DNA from: Colwellia polaris
Lineage (GTDB): Bacteria > Pseudomonadota > Gammaproteobacteria > Enterobacterales > Alteromonadaceae
DNA: 64,000 nt
Direction: 5' to 3'
Assembly (NCBI RefSeq): GCF_002104515.1
Contig: NZ_NBOE01000004.1
Location: 227,349-291,348 of the forward strand
Of the stretch, positions 57,272 to 64,000 are shown piece after piece. Made by a program: the position numbers and the translations under genes. The notes below the pieces were generated by a model. The model saw nothing but the letters and a program-made list of their open reading frames with translations, made no database searches and was not told the DNA's origin. How positions within the stretch are numbered: the stretch's first letter is position 1; each line of letters opens with the position of its first letter.

Positions 57272-57790
57272 ATGGAAAATGTGAAAATTATTATATTTAG
57301 TTTGTTGTTTTTTATTGGCAGCGTAACCGCTAAAGACTATAAATTAGGTGCCGGCGATAAAATTCAGATCACAGTTTATGGTGAGGCTGATTTAACGACT
57401 AGAGTGAAAATAGAAAAGTCAGGTGTGATTTCGTTTCCATTTTTGTCTGATATCACCGCAGTTGGCTTAACATCAAAAGAACTGGAAAATAAAATTGCTA
57501 ACGGTTTGCGCGGTGATTACTTAATTGATCCACAAGTAACTGTTTCCATTGAAATGTACCGACCCTTCTTTATTCATGGCCAAGTAAAACGCCCCGGCGG
57601 TTACCCGTTTCAAGAAGATTTAACACTAGATAAAGCGATAGCAATCGCTGGTGGCTTAGCGGCAAGAGCATCAAAGTCAGCATGGAATATTACCAGGTTA
57701 GTTAATGGGGAAAAATCGGTTTTCAACGCGAATGTTTCGAGCGTGATTTTACCCGATGATATTATAGAAATTGAGCAAAGCTTTTTTTGA
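57272..57790 (+). CDS. Short Wza-type polysaccharide export protein (OPX)
   Basis: A 172-residue exported protein. The signal sequence runs to about residue 21 (IIIFSLLFFIGSVTAKD). The Poly_export domain has YKLGAGDKIQITVYGEADLT, and an SLBB-type domain has FIHGQVKRPGGYPFQEDLTL and KAIAIAGGLAARA. It has no cysteine, hence no lipid anchor, and lacks the long C-terminal domains and amphipathic helix of Wza. Short OPX proteins of this kind need a separate barrel in the outer membrane, which fits the neighbour at 55961. A GTG at 57281 is an alternative start. Its stop overlaps the next start. Confidence 0.88.
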   Translation: MENVKIIIFSLLFFIGSVTAKDYKLGAGDKIQITVYGEADLTTRVKIEKSGVISFPFLSDITAVGLTSKELENKIANGLRGDYLIDPQVTVSIEMYRPFFIHGQVKRPGGYPFQEDLTLDKAIAIAGGLAARASKSAWNITRLVNGEKSVFNANVSSVILPDDIIEIEQSFF

Positions 57791-59946
57791 ATACTCTAGA
57801 GAATAAAGATTTAATATCCATTAATGAAGAGGTAGCTTTAAAAGAAATTTTAACGCCGCTTTGGACACGTCGATGGAAAATTGTATTCTTTACTCTAGTG
57901 GTAACCTTACTTGCGGCAGTTTATGTGTCGTTACTAAAACCTTCATATAGCGCCACCGCGATTTTACAAATCGGCACCAACAAACCGGCGAATACTTTAT
58001 CAATTAATGATGCTTTTAACGAGTCAAATGCCAGTAAAGAGCAAATACAAACACAGTTTGAATTATTACGCTCTAGAAAATTTGCTGAGCGTGTTATTTA
58101 TCAACTAAAGCTAGTTAAACATGAAGAGTTTAATAGCGGAAAGTATAACGATAAACTCGCATTGCTTGCTAATGTTGGGCAAAGAAAAAATCAAGCGTCG
58201 GTCAGTGAAGTCGTACGTAAATTTCAACAAAAATTAACGATAGTACCTATTGCCGGTACAGAGTTAGTTAAAATATCTTATATGTCCTATTCTGCACAAT
58301 TGTCACAAGAAATAGCGAATCAAGTAGGTATTACATATTTACAATACCAAGACGAAATTCATAGCGCATCAAAAGAAACCACATCTCAATGGCTAGTTGA
58401 TCAACTAGAAGAATTAGGCAAGAAGTTGCAACTATCAGAGTTGTCTTTGCAAACGTACCGCGAAGCTGAAGGCATTGTTGATATCAAAGGTGTTGTGGGC
58501 TTAGTAGGCTCTCAACTTACCGAGTTAACATCAGAAACTTTAAAAGCAGCTAAATTAGCGGATGATCTTGCGATTTCATATCAAGATATTCAAAAGCATA
58601 ATGGCAATATTGAAAAACTGAGTGATCTTCATGAAATCAGTAGTCACTCTACCTTGATGCAATTGCGTCGTGAAGAAGAAAGAATTGAAAGAAAAGTATT
58701 TGAGCTGTCTCAACGTTATGGCCCAAAACACCCGAAAAAAATTGCCGTTAATGCTGAGTTAATGTCACTTAAAAATCGTATTACACAGCAAGTTTTCGAT
58801 ATTGTTGTATCCATAGAAAAAGAATATTTTAGTGCTTTAGAAAAAGTAAATGGTACTAAACAGCGTTTAGATATAGCAAAAAAAGATTATTTACGTTTAA
58901 GTCGTTTACAGAATAAGTTTTCTCAGTTAACTCGTGAAGTAGAAACCAACAAAGAGCTTTATAATAACTACCTAGTGCGTTTGAAAGAAGCAGATGCAAT
59001 GGGTAATTATAAAGCAAATTTTTATGTGCGTTTTATAGATAAGGCGACAATACCTAAAAGTCAGTCTGCTCCAAATAAAATCATGGTAATAGTTTTCACT
59101 TTTATATTGTCGATTGCTGTGATTTCTTTAGTTATTATCATGCGCGAATTATTAATGGATACCTTAAATTCACGTCGTAAATTAGATAACTTTAATGATG
59201 CTCCTATTCTAGCGGTATTGCCGAAAATAAGAGCGAGTGCACATCAGCGAAAAGAAGACGCTTACAGCACAGATAACCGCTTTACGGAAGCAATAAGAAC
59301 ATTACGTACGGCTTTGTTATTTAATAATGAAAAGAAGCCACCTAAGATAATCGCAGTAACGTCTTCAGTGCCCAATGAAGGTAAATCAACGGTTGCTTTA
59401 CATCTTGCTCGCTCTTTTAGTGAAATGGAAAAGGTACTGTTGATTGAAGCCGATATGCGGCATCCAACAATCGCTAAAAACATGGGTTTGAATGAACATC
59501 GCCCAGGGCTTTCGAATTTGTTGGCAAAAACGCATCAAATTAATGAATGTATTATTCGTGATAAAAATGTCAAATTAGACATTTTAACTTCAGGCGTTAC
59601 ACCCGCTAACCCTTTAGCTTTTCTATCCATGAAACGTTTTAATATGCTGATTAAAGTTTTTGGTAACTTTTATGACCGCATTATTATAGAAACGCCTCCA
59701 GTTCATGCAGTGAGCGATGCGGTTATTATTTCTAAATTAGTCGATAGTGTTATTTATATTGTGCATGGCAATAAAACCAAACGTGAACAAATTTCATCTG
59801 GCCTTAGAATGTTGAAGCAAGTAAATGCACCTATAGAAGGCGTAGTGGTAAATCATAGTGAAAACATTGATACCGATAAATACCAGAATAAATATTATAC
59901 CGAACGTGACAATATTATTAAGCTGGCGGCAAGAAAACGCGGCTAA
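57787..59946 (+). CDS. Wzc-like polysaccharide co-polymerase with tyrosine kinase domain
   Basis: A 719-residue inner-membrane protein. It has a Wzz domain between two membrane helices (about 30-50, and near 430-452 after SAPNKI) with long periplasmic coiled coils. A cytoplasmic BY-kinase follows: Walker A SSVPNEGKSTVALHLARSF near 530, Walker A' LLIEADMRHP near 557, and Walker B-like IIIETPP. The C-terminus has only a small tyrosine cluster (KYQNKYYTERD). It sets polymer length and drives export through the OPX protein. The start is a TTG overlapping the previous stop. No Wzb-type phosphatase gene is adjacent. Confidence 0.9.
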   Translation: MNTLENKDLISINEEVALKEILTPLWTRRWKIVFFTLVVTLLAAVYVSLLKPSYSATAILQIGTNKPANTLSINDAFNESNASKEQIQTQFELLRSRKFAERVIYQLKLVKHEEFNSGKYNDKLALLANVGQRKNQASVSEVVRKFQQKLTIVPIAGTELVKISYMSYSAQLSQEIANQVGITYLQYQDEIHSASKETTSQWLVDQLEELGKKLQLSELSLQTYREAEGIVDIKGVVGLVGSQLTELTSETLKAAKLADDLAISYQDIQKHNGNIEKLSDLHEISSHSTLMQLRREEERIERKVFELSQRYGPKHPKKIAVNAELMSLKNRITQQVFDIVVSIEKEYFSALEKVNGTKQRLDIAKKDYLRLSRLQNKFSQLTREVETNKELYNNYLVRLKEADAMGNYKANFYVRFIDKATIPKSQSAPNKIMVIVFTFILSIAVISLVIIMRELLMDTLNSRRKLDNFNDAPILAVLPKIRASAHQRKEDAYSTDNRFTEAIRTLRTALLFNNEKKPPKIIAVTSSVPNEGKSTVALHLARSFSEMEKVLLIEADMRHPTIAKNMGLNEHRPGLSNLLAKTHQINECIIRDKNVKLDILTSGVTPANPLAFLSMKRFNMLIKVFGNFYDRIIIETPPVHAVSDAVIISKLVDSVIYIVHGNKTKREQISSGLRMLKQVNAPIEGVVVNHSENIDTDKYQNKYYTERDNIIKLAARKRG

Positions 59947-60048
59947 CATAAGTGAGTTTAATTTATATACTTAATTCAATTGCTTTAAAGCAGTTTATGC
60001 TTGGAGTTTTTATGCGTACAATAGCACAAATTTCTAATAGCCACTGTT

Positions 60049-61083
60049 ATGAAAATACGTACAAACTTCTCCTTACAAACTCTCAATAGCTTTAATGTAC
60101 CTGTTATCACAGCAGAAATATGTTTCCCTTCTACTTTACAAGAGTTAGCTGAAATAACAGCAGAAAAAGCCGCTTCATCTTATATTTTGGGCGAAGGCAC
60201 AAACTCTTTATTTTGCCAAGAAAGTGCGCCAACAATAATTAAACCTAGCCTAATGGGCATCGAAATAACAGAGAGTGACAAAAACTTTAAAGTTAAAGTT
60301 GCTTGCGGACAAAACTGGCATGAATTTGTTCTATTCTGCATTAACAAGGGAATATTTGGTTTAGAGAACTTAGCGCTGATCCCCGGCAGTGTAGGTGCGG
60401 CTCCTGTGCAGAACATAGGGGCTTATGGCATTGAAGTAAGTAACTTTATTGACTATGTTTCATGGTTCGATTTTGCCGAACAAAAACAAATAAACTTTTC
60501 GAATGAAGAATGTCGATTTGGCTATCGTGAAAGCATTTTTAAGCAGGCTTTGAATGGCAAGGGTATTATCACGCATGTAAACTTTAAATTTGCTAAAGCT
60601 TGGCAGCCTGAAAACCGTTACCATGGCCTGAACGATTTACCAACACCAATAACACCTCAAGCCATAATGTCTAAAGTAATACAACTTCGCCAAGCCAAAT
60701 TACCTGAGCCGAAAGAATTACCCAATGCAGGAAGCTTTTTTAAAAACCCGATAGTTACGGAAGCGGTGTTTAAGCCTTTACATCATCAGTATCCTACTAT
60801 GCCTTATTATTTGCAGGAAAATGGCGCTATTAAATTAGCCGCTGGTTGGTTAATTGAACAATCAGGTCTTAAGGGGTATCGCCAACGTGGTGTTGGTGTT
60901 CATGAAAACCAAGCTTTAGTTCTTATAAATTATGAAAGTAAGCAGGGTGAAAACATAGTCGCTTTATCGGTTTATATTCAAGAAAAAGTCATGGCTAAAT
61001 TTAATATAAAATTAGTGCCAGAAGTACGTTTTATTGGTGTTAATGGTGAGTTGTCATCTAGCGATACAGGAAGTGAATCATGA
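60049..61083 (+). CDS. murB: UDP-N-acetylenolpyruvoylglucosamine reductase
   Basis: A 344-residue type I MurB flavoenzyme. FAD-binding segments are YILGEGTNSLF and GLENLALIPGSVGAAPVQNI (then GAYG). The catalytic region has RESIFK and LPNAGSFFKNP with the active-site serine, and EVRFIG near the end. It reduces the enolpyruvyl group to form UDP-MurNAc for peptidoglycan. It overlaps birA by 4 bp. Confidence 0.95.
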   Translation: MKIRTNFSLQTLNSFNVPVITAEICFPSTLQELAEITAEKAASSYILGEGTNSLFCQESAPTIIKPSLMGIEITESDKNFKVKVACGQNWHEFVLFCINKGIFGLENLALIPGSVGAAPVQNIGAYGIEVSNFIDYVSWFDFAEQKQINFSNEECRFGYRESIFKQALNGKGIITHVNFKFAKAWQPENRYHGLNDLPTPITPQAIMSKVIQLRQAKLPEPKELPNAGSFFKNPIVTEAVFKPLHHQYPTMPYYLQENGAIKLAAGWLIEQSGLKGYRQRGVGVHENQALVLINYESKQGENIVALSVYIQEKVMAKFNIKLVPEVRFIGVNGELSSSDTGSES

Positions 61084-62054
61084 AAGCCATACGTGAGCAA
61101 TTGATAAAGAGGCTAGTTAAAGGAGAGTTTTTATCAGGCCAAGCTTTAGGTGAGGAGCTAGGGGTAAGTCGCGCTGCAATATCAAAACATATTGCTGCTC
61201 TACAGGAAATAGGTTTTGATATATTCAGTGTTACAGGTAAGGGCTATCGCTTAGCCAACCCTATAGAATTACTCGATGAAACTCGTATCGAAAAGTACTT
61301 ACTTGATCAAAACATGGCAACTAAAGTTGAAGTTCACAACTTAATAGATTCAACTAATAGTTATTTAATGCGCCGTTTGCCTAATCAAAATGTTCCCGGA
61401 CAAGTTTGTATCGCAGAATATCAAAGTGCAGGGCGAGGACGAAGAGGCCGGCAATGGATTTCACCTTTTGGTTCGCATATTTATTTATCAATGTATTGGT
61501 ATTTAGAGCAAGGTATGTCGGCTGCTATGGGCTTAAGCGTAGTGGCAGCTTTAGCCGTTAGTGATGCAATAAAATCTTTGTATAATGTTGATGTTGAGCT
61601 GAAATGGCCTAACGATATTTACTTTAATGGCGTTAAGCTTGCTGGAATTTTAATTGATCTTGAAGGCCAAGCCATGGAGCCGTGTCATTGTGTTATTGGT
61701 ATTGGTTTAAATATTAAAATGCCAGAACAAAGTGCTGCGTTAGTCGATCAACCTTGGATTGATTTATCAACCGCTTTAGATACGGAGGTTGATCGTAATA
61801 TGCTAACCGCTAACATTATATCAGCGCTACTTACACGTTTAAAAACCCACAATAAAACAGGAATTAACACCATGATTGCGCAATGGCAATCACAAGATTT
61901 TTACTTTAATAAACCGGTTGCTTTAATCACTGGAGAAAAAATTACTCGCGGTATTTCTCGTGGCATTAATGCACAAGGAGCCTTAATGTTAGAAGTTAAT
62001 GGCCAAGTTGGCCCTGTGTATGGTGGAGAAGTTAGTTTAAGGTCGGGTTTATGA
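61080..62054 (+). CDS. birA: Biotin protein ligase and biotin operon repressor
   Basis: A 324-residue two-domain BirA. The N-terminal winged helix (1-65: LIKRLVKGEFLSGQALGEEL, GVSRAAISKHIAALQEIGF) makes it a repressor as well as a ligase. The catalytic domain has DSTNSYLM, the biotinyl-AMP loop GRGRRGRQW, KWPNDIYFNGVKLAGILID and a C-terminal SH3-like part. It attaches biotin to acetyl-CoA carboxylase and represses bio genes. It overlaps both murB and coaX by 4 bp. Confidence 0.95.
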   Translation: MKAIREQLIKRLVKGEFLSGQALGEELGVSRAAISKHIAALQEIGFDIFSVTGKGYRLANPIELLDETRIEKYLLDQNMATKVEVHNLIDSTNSYLMRRLPNQNVPGQVCIAEYQSAGRGRRGRQWISPFGSHIYLSMYWYLEQGMSAAMGLSVVAALAVSDAIKSLYNVDVELKWPNDIYFNGVKLAGILIDLEGQAMEPCHCVIGIGLNIKMPEQSAALVDQPWIDLSTALDTEVDRNMLTANIISALLTRLKTHNKTGINTMIAQWQSQDFYFNKPVALITGEKITRGISRGINAQGALMLEVNGQVGPVYGGEVSLRSGL

Positions 62055-62785
62055 GGCTTTTAGTTGATGTAGGAAACACGCAAGTAAAGTATGTTTTTCA
62101 GGGTAAGGAGAGCGATTCTAAACTTTCAAACGTTGTTTATGTTGATTATCAGGCATTTCAACATCAATTGGCTCAAGGTATATTTTCAGCAGTTAATGAA
62201 GTCGTTGTTGCCAATGTGCATGCTAGCGAAGTACTCGATGCCATAGAGCATTGGGCAAGAAAATATAATATCGCCTGTTTGCAAGTACACAGTAGTGCCA
62301 AAGCTTTTGGAATAACTTCATCGTATCTTGAACCTGGGAGTTTAGGAGTTGACCGTTGGTTAGCTATGGTTGGGGCAAAACGACTTTTTTCAGAACAAAA
62401 TCTATTAATTATTGATGCAGGTACAGCCACAACCATTGATTTATTAGCTGCAAATGGTGAGCATTTTGGGGGGTGGATAATGCCCGGGGTACAAGTGTTA
62501 TTCAGTAGCTTATTGGCTCGAACCAATAAAATTGTTGCTACACCTAAAGCGAAAGCGAGTGTTGCATTCGGTACTGATAGCTCAAGCTGCTTGAATCATG
62601 GCAGTTGGGCAATGACCATTGGCGCGATTAAAGAGGCTATTTCTCAAGCAAATGGGTTGCTCAACCTTGATAAGGTTTTAATCACTGGCGGTAATGCACA
62701 GGAAATATCTACACTTATTCCTGGTATCGGGCAGCTAGAGACTAAGCTAATTTTTCACGGCCTAAGCTGTTTTCAGGCTCGTTGA
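62051..62785 (+). CDS. coaX: Type III pantothenate kinase
   Basis: A 244-residue ASKHA-fold kinase. It has LLVDVGNTQVKYVF (phosphate 1), the substrate motif PGSLGVDRWLAMVGA, the catalytic aspartate region IIDAGTATTIDLL, and GGWIMPGVQV. It phosphorylates pantothenate, the first step of CoA synthesis, and needs a monovalent cation. In E. coli the unrelated type I gene coaA sits between birA and the tRNA-tufB cluster, so CoaX occupies the same slot here. Confidence 0.94.
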   Translation: MRLLVDVGNTQVKYVFQGKESDSKLSNVVYVDYQAFQHQLAQGIFSAVNEVVVANVHASEVLDAIEHWARKYNIACLQVHSSAKAFGITSSYLEPGSLGVDRWLAMVGAKRLFSEQNLLIIDAGTATTIDLLAANGEHFGGWIMPGVQVLFSSLLARTNKIVATPKAKASVAFGTDSSSCLNHGSWAMTIGAIKEAISQANGLLNLDKVLITGGNAQEISTLIPGIGQLETKLIFHGLSCFQAR

Positions 62786-62871
62786 GGTCAATATATACAC
62801 GCTAAATAAATACGATAGTGTGTAAAAAACCATCAAACGCATAAAAATAGGCTTTTTTTTGCATTTTGGTG

Positions 62872-62900
62872 TTGCAAGCAAGAAAACATTACTCTAGAAT
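62872..62900 (+). promoter_or_regulatory. Promoter of the tRNA-tuf operon
   Basis: TTGCAA (62872-62877) and TAGAAT (62895-62900) are 17 bp apart and end 19 bp before the first tRNA. The bases after the -10 (TCGCTCC) are GC-rich, as in stringently controlled stable-RNA promoters. Confidence 0.7.
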
Positions 62901-62919
62901 TCGCTCCACTTAATGTAGT

Positions 62920-62995
<76 letters not shown>

Positions 62996-63030
62996 TTAAT
63001 ACATTACTTGTAATGTGAACAATAAAATTT

Positions 63031-63115
63031 GGAGGGGTTCCCGAGTGGCCAAAGGGATCAGACTGTAAATCTGACGGCTCAGCCTTCGGTGGTTCGAATC
63101 CACCTCCCTCCACCA
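63031..63115 (+). tRNA. tyrU: tRNA-Tyr (anticodon GTA)
   Basis: An 85-nt class II tRNA with acceptor GGAGGGG/CCCTCC, a long variable arm (CGGCTCAGCCTTCGG region), anticodon GTA in CTGTAAAT and an encoded CCA end. Confidence 0.96.
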
Positions 63116-63141
63116 TTTTAACAGAGATAATCTGTAGATTA

Positions 63142-63216
<75 letters not shown>

Positions 63217-63232
63217 GTCTTTATAGAGAAAT

Positions 63233-63308
63233 GCTGATATGGCTCAGTTGGTAGAGCGCACCCTTGGTAAGGGTGAGGTCGGCAGTTCGAATCTGCCTAT
63301 CAGCACCA
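63233..63308 (+). tRNA. thrT: tRNA-Thr (anticodon GGT)
   Basis: A 76-nt tRNA with acceptor GCTGATA/TATCAGC, anticodon GGT in CTTGGTAAG, T arm GTTCGAATC and an encoded ACCA end. It lies 82 bp before the tuf start and is probably co-transcribed with it. Confidence 0.96.
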
Positions 63309-63390
63309 CTTCTTCTTTAGACCTTCTATAGATTAATCAATGTTTAACACAATAAATTAATTTATTTTATATACCCAGAGGTATTTTAAG

Positions 63391-64000
63391 ATGGCTAAAG
63401 AAAAATTTGAACGTAATAAACCGCACGTTAACGTTGGTACAATTGGACACGTTGATCACGGTAAAACAACACTAACAGCCGCTATCTCTGCGGTATTAAC
63501 TAAAGTACACGGTGGTGAAGTTAAAGATTTCGCACAAATCGATAATGCTCCAGAAGAGCGTGAGCGTGGTATTACAATCAATACTTCTCACATCGAGTAC
63601 GATACAGAAACACGTCACTACGCACACGTAGATTGTCCTGGCCATGCTGATTACATCAAAAACATGATCACAGGTGCTGCACAAATGGATGGCGCTATCT
63701 TAGTAGTTGCTGCTACAGATGGTCCTATGCCACAAACACGTGAGCACATCTTGTTATCACGTCAAGTTGGTGTACCTTTCATCATCGTATTCATGAACAA
63801 ATGTGACATGGTAGATGACGAAGAGTTATTAGAATTAGTAGAAATGGAAGTTCGTGAACTTCTTTCAGAATATGAATTCCCAGGTGACGACTTACCAGTA
63901 ATTCAAGGTTCAGCTTTAGGCGCACTTCAAGGTGAAGAGAAGTGGGAAGCTAAAGTAGTAGAACTTGCAGACGCACTTGATTCTTACATTCCAGAGCCAG
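63391..64000 (+). CDS. tuf: Elongation factor Tu, 5' part
   Basis: The first 203 residues of EF-Tu; the gene runs off the right edge. It starts [20 protein letters not shown] with the G1 loop GHVDHGKT, switch I RERGITIN, the G3 motif DCPGHADY, and FMNKCDMVD, where G4 NKCD sets GTP specificity. It delivers aminoacyl-tRNA to the ribosome. The upstream tRNA order identifies it as the tufB-position copy. Codon use is strongly biased, as expected for a very highly expressed gene. Confidence 0.97.
   Translation, partial: MAKEKFERNKPHVNVGTIGHVDHGKTTLTAAISAVLTKVHGGEVKDFAQIDNAPEERERGITINTSHIEYDTETRHYAHVDCPGHADYIKNMITGAAQMDGAILVVAATDGPMPQTREHILLSRQVGVPFIIVFMNKCDMVDDEELLELVEMEVRELLSEYEFPGDDLPVIQGSALGALQGEEKWEAKVVELADALDSYIPEP

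Noticed and set aside
62822..62860. Possible terminator after coaX (A-run, CC...GG, T-run)
   Set aside because: The paired segment is weak, with a bulge and a long loop, so a terminator cannot be supported.

Overview
The window reads as a chromosomal segment of a marine gammaproteobacterium of the order Alteromonadales, most likely Colwelliaceae (Colwellia, Thalassotalea or a close relative). This placement is inferred from AT-rich codon use, from gammaproteobacterial gene orders (mrcA/pilMNOPQ-aroK-aroB-damX-dam; murB-birA; tRNA-Thr/Tyr/Gly/Thr-tuf), from the fused ArgH(A), and from small families such as DUF2970. No species can be named from the sequence alone.

Layout. 1-481: the 3' end of a yceH (DUF480) gene. 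482-4582: a loose accessory patch with an HNH nuclease gene, a J-domain gene, an orphan hipB-like regulator behind a three-operator array, a collapsed hipA, and an uncharacterised gene whose broken second copy lies on the other side of the hip remnant. 4583-12917: M50 membrane protease, DEAD-box RNA helicase, SWIM/SNF2 helicase, cold-shock/DUF1294 fusion and a secreted MltA-like protein. 12974-24288: a divergent glycan locus. Its leftward operon encodes a complete set for a di-N-acetylbacillosamine-type sugar and its transfer to lipid. Its rightward operon encodes an acetyltransferase, three GT4 glycosyltransferases, a Wzy-like and a Wzx-like protein. 24440-28430: FecA-like TonB receptor, TlpA-like thioredoxin and two small unassigned proteins.

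28603-32495: ompR-envZ, then pckA across a perfect bidirectional terminator. 32956-44539: mrcA diverging from pilMNOPQ, followed by aroK, aroB, damX and dam. 44669-46678: a DUF2970 protein and a 487-residue protein that may be a degenerate HD-GYP protein. 46749-55743: the arginine pathway, with argE diverging from argC-B-F-G-H(A), then a full-length argA. 55961-59946: an outer-membrane barrel, a short Wza-type protein and a Wzc-type tyrosine kinase, i.e. glycan export without glycosyltransferases. 60049-64000: murB-birA-coaX, four tRNAs and the start of tuf.

How the parts fit. The glycan assembly genes (12974-24288) have no Wza/Wzc, and the export trio (55961-59946) has no transferases, so the two loci could serve one pathway or two. 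The arginine block has two candidate N-acetylglutamate synthases. No CRISPR array, insertion sequence, prophage or rRNA was seen. The least explained material is the 0.5-4.6 kb patch, the 487-residue protein at 45215, and the palindromes between pckA and mrcA.
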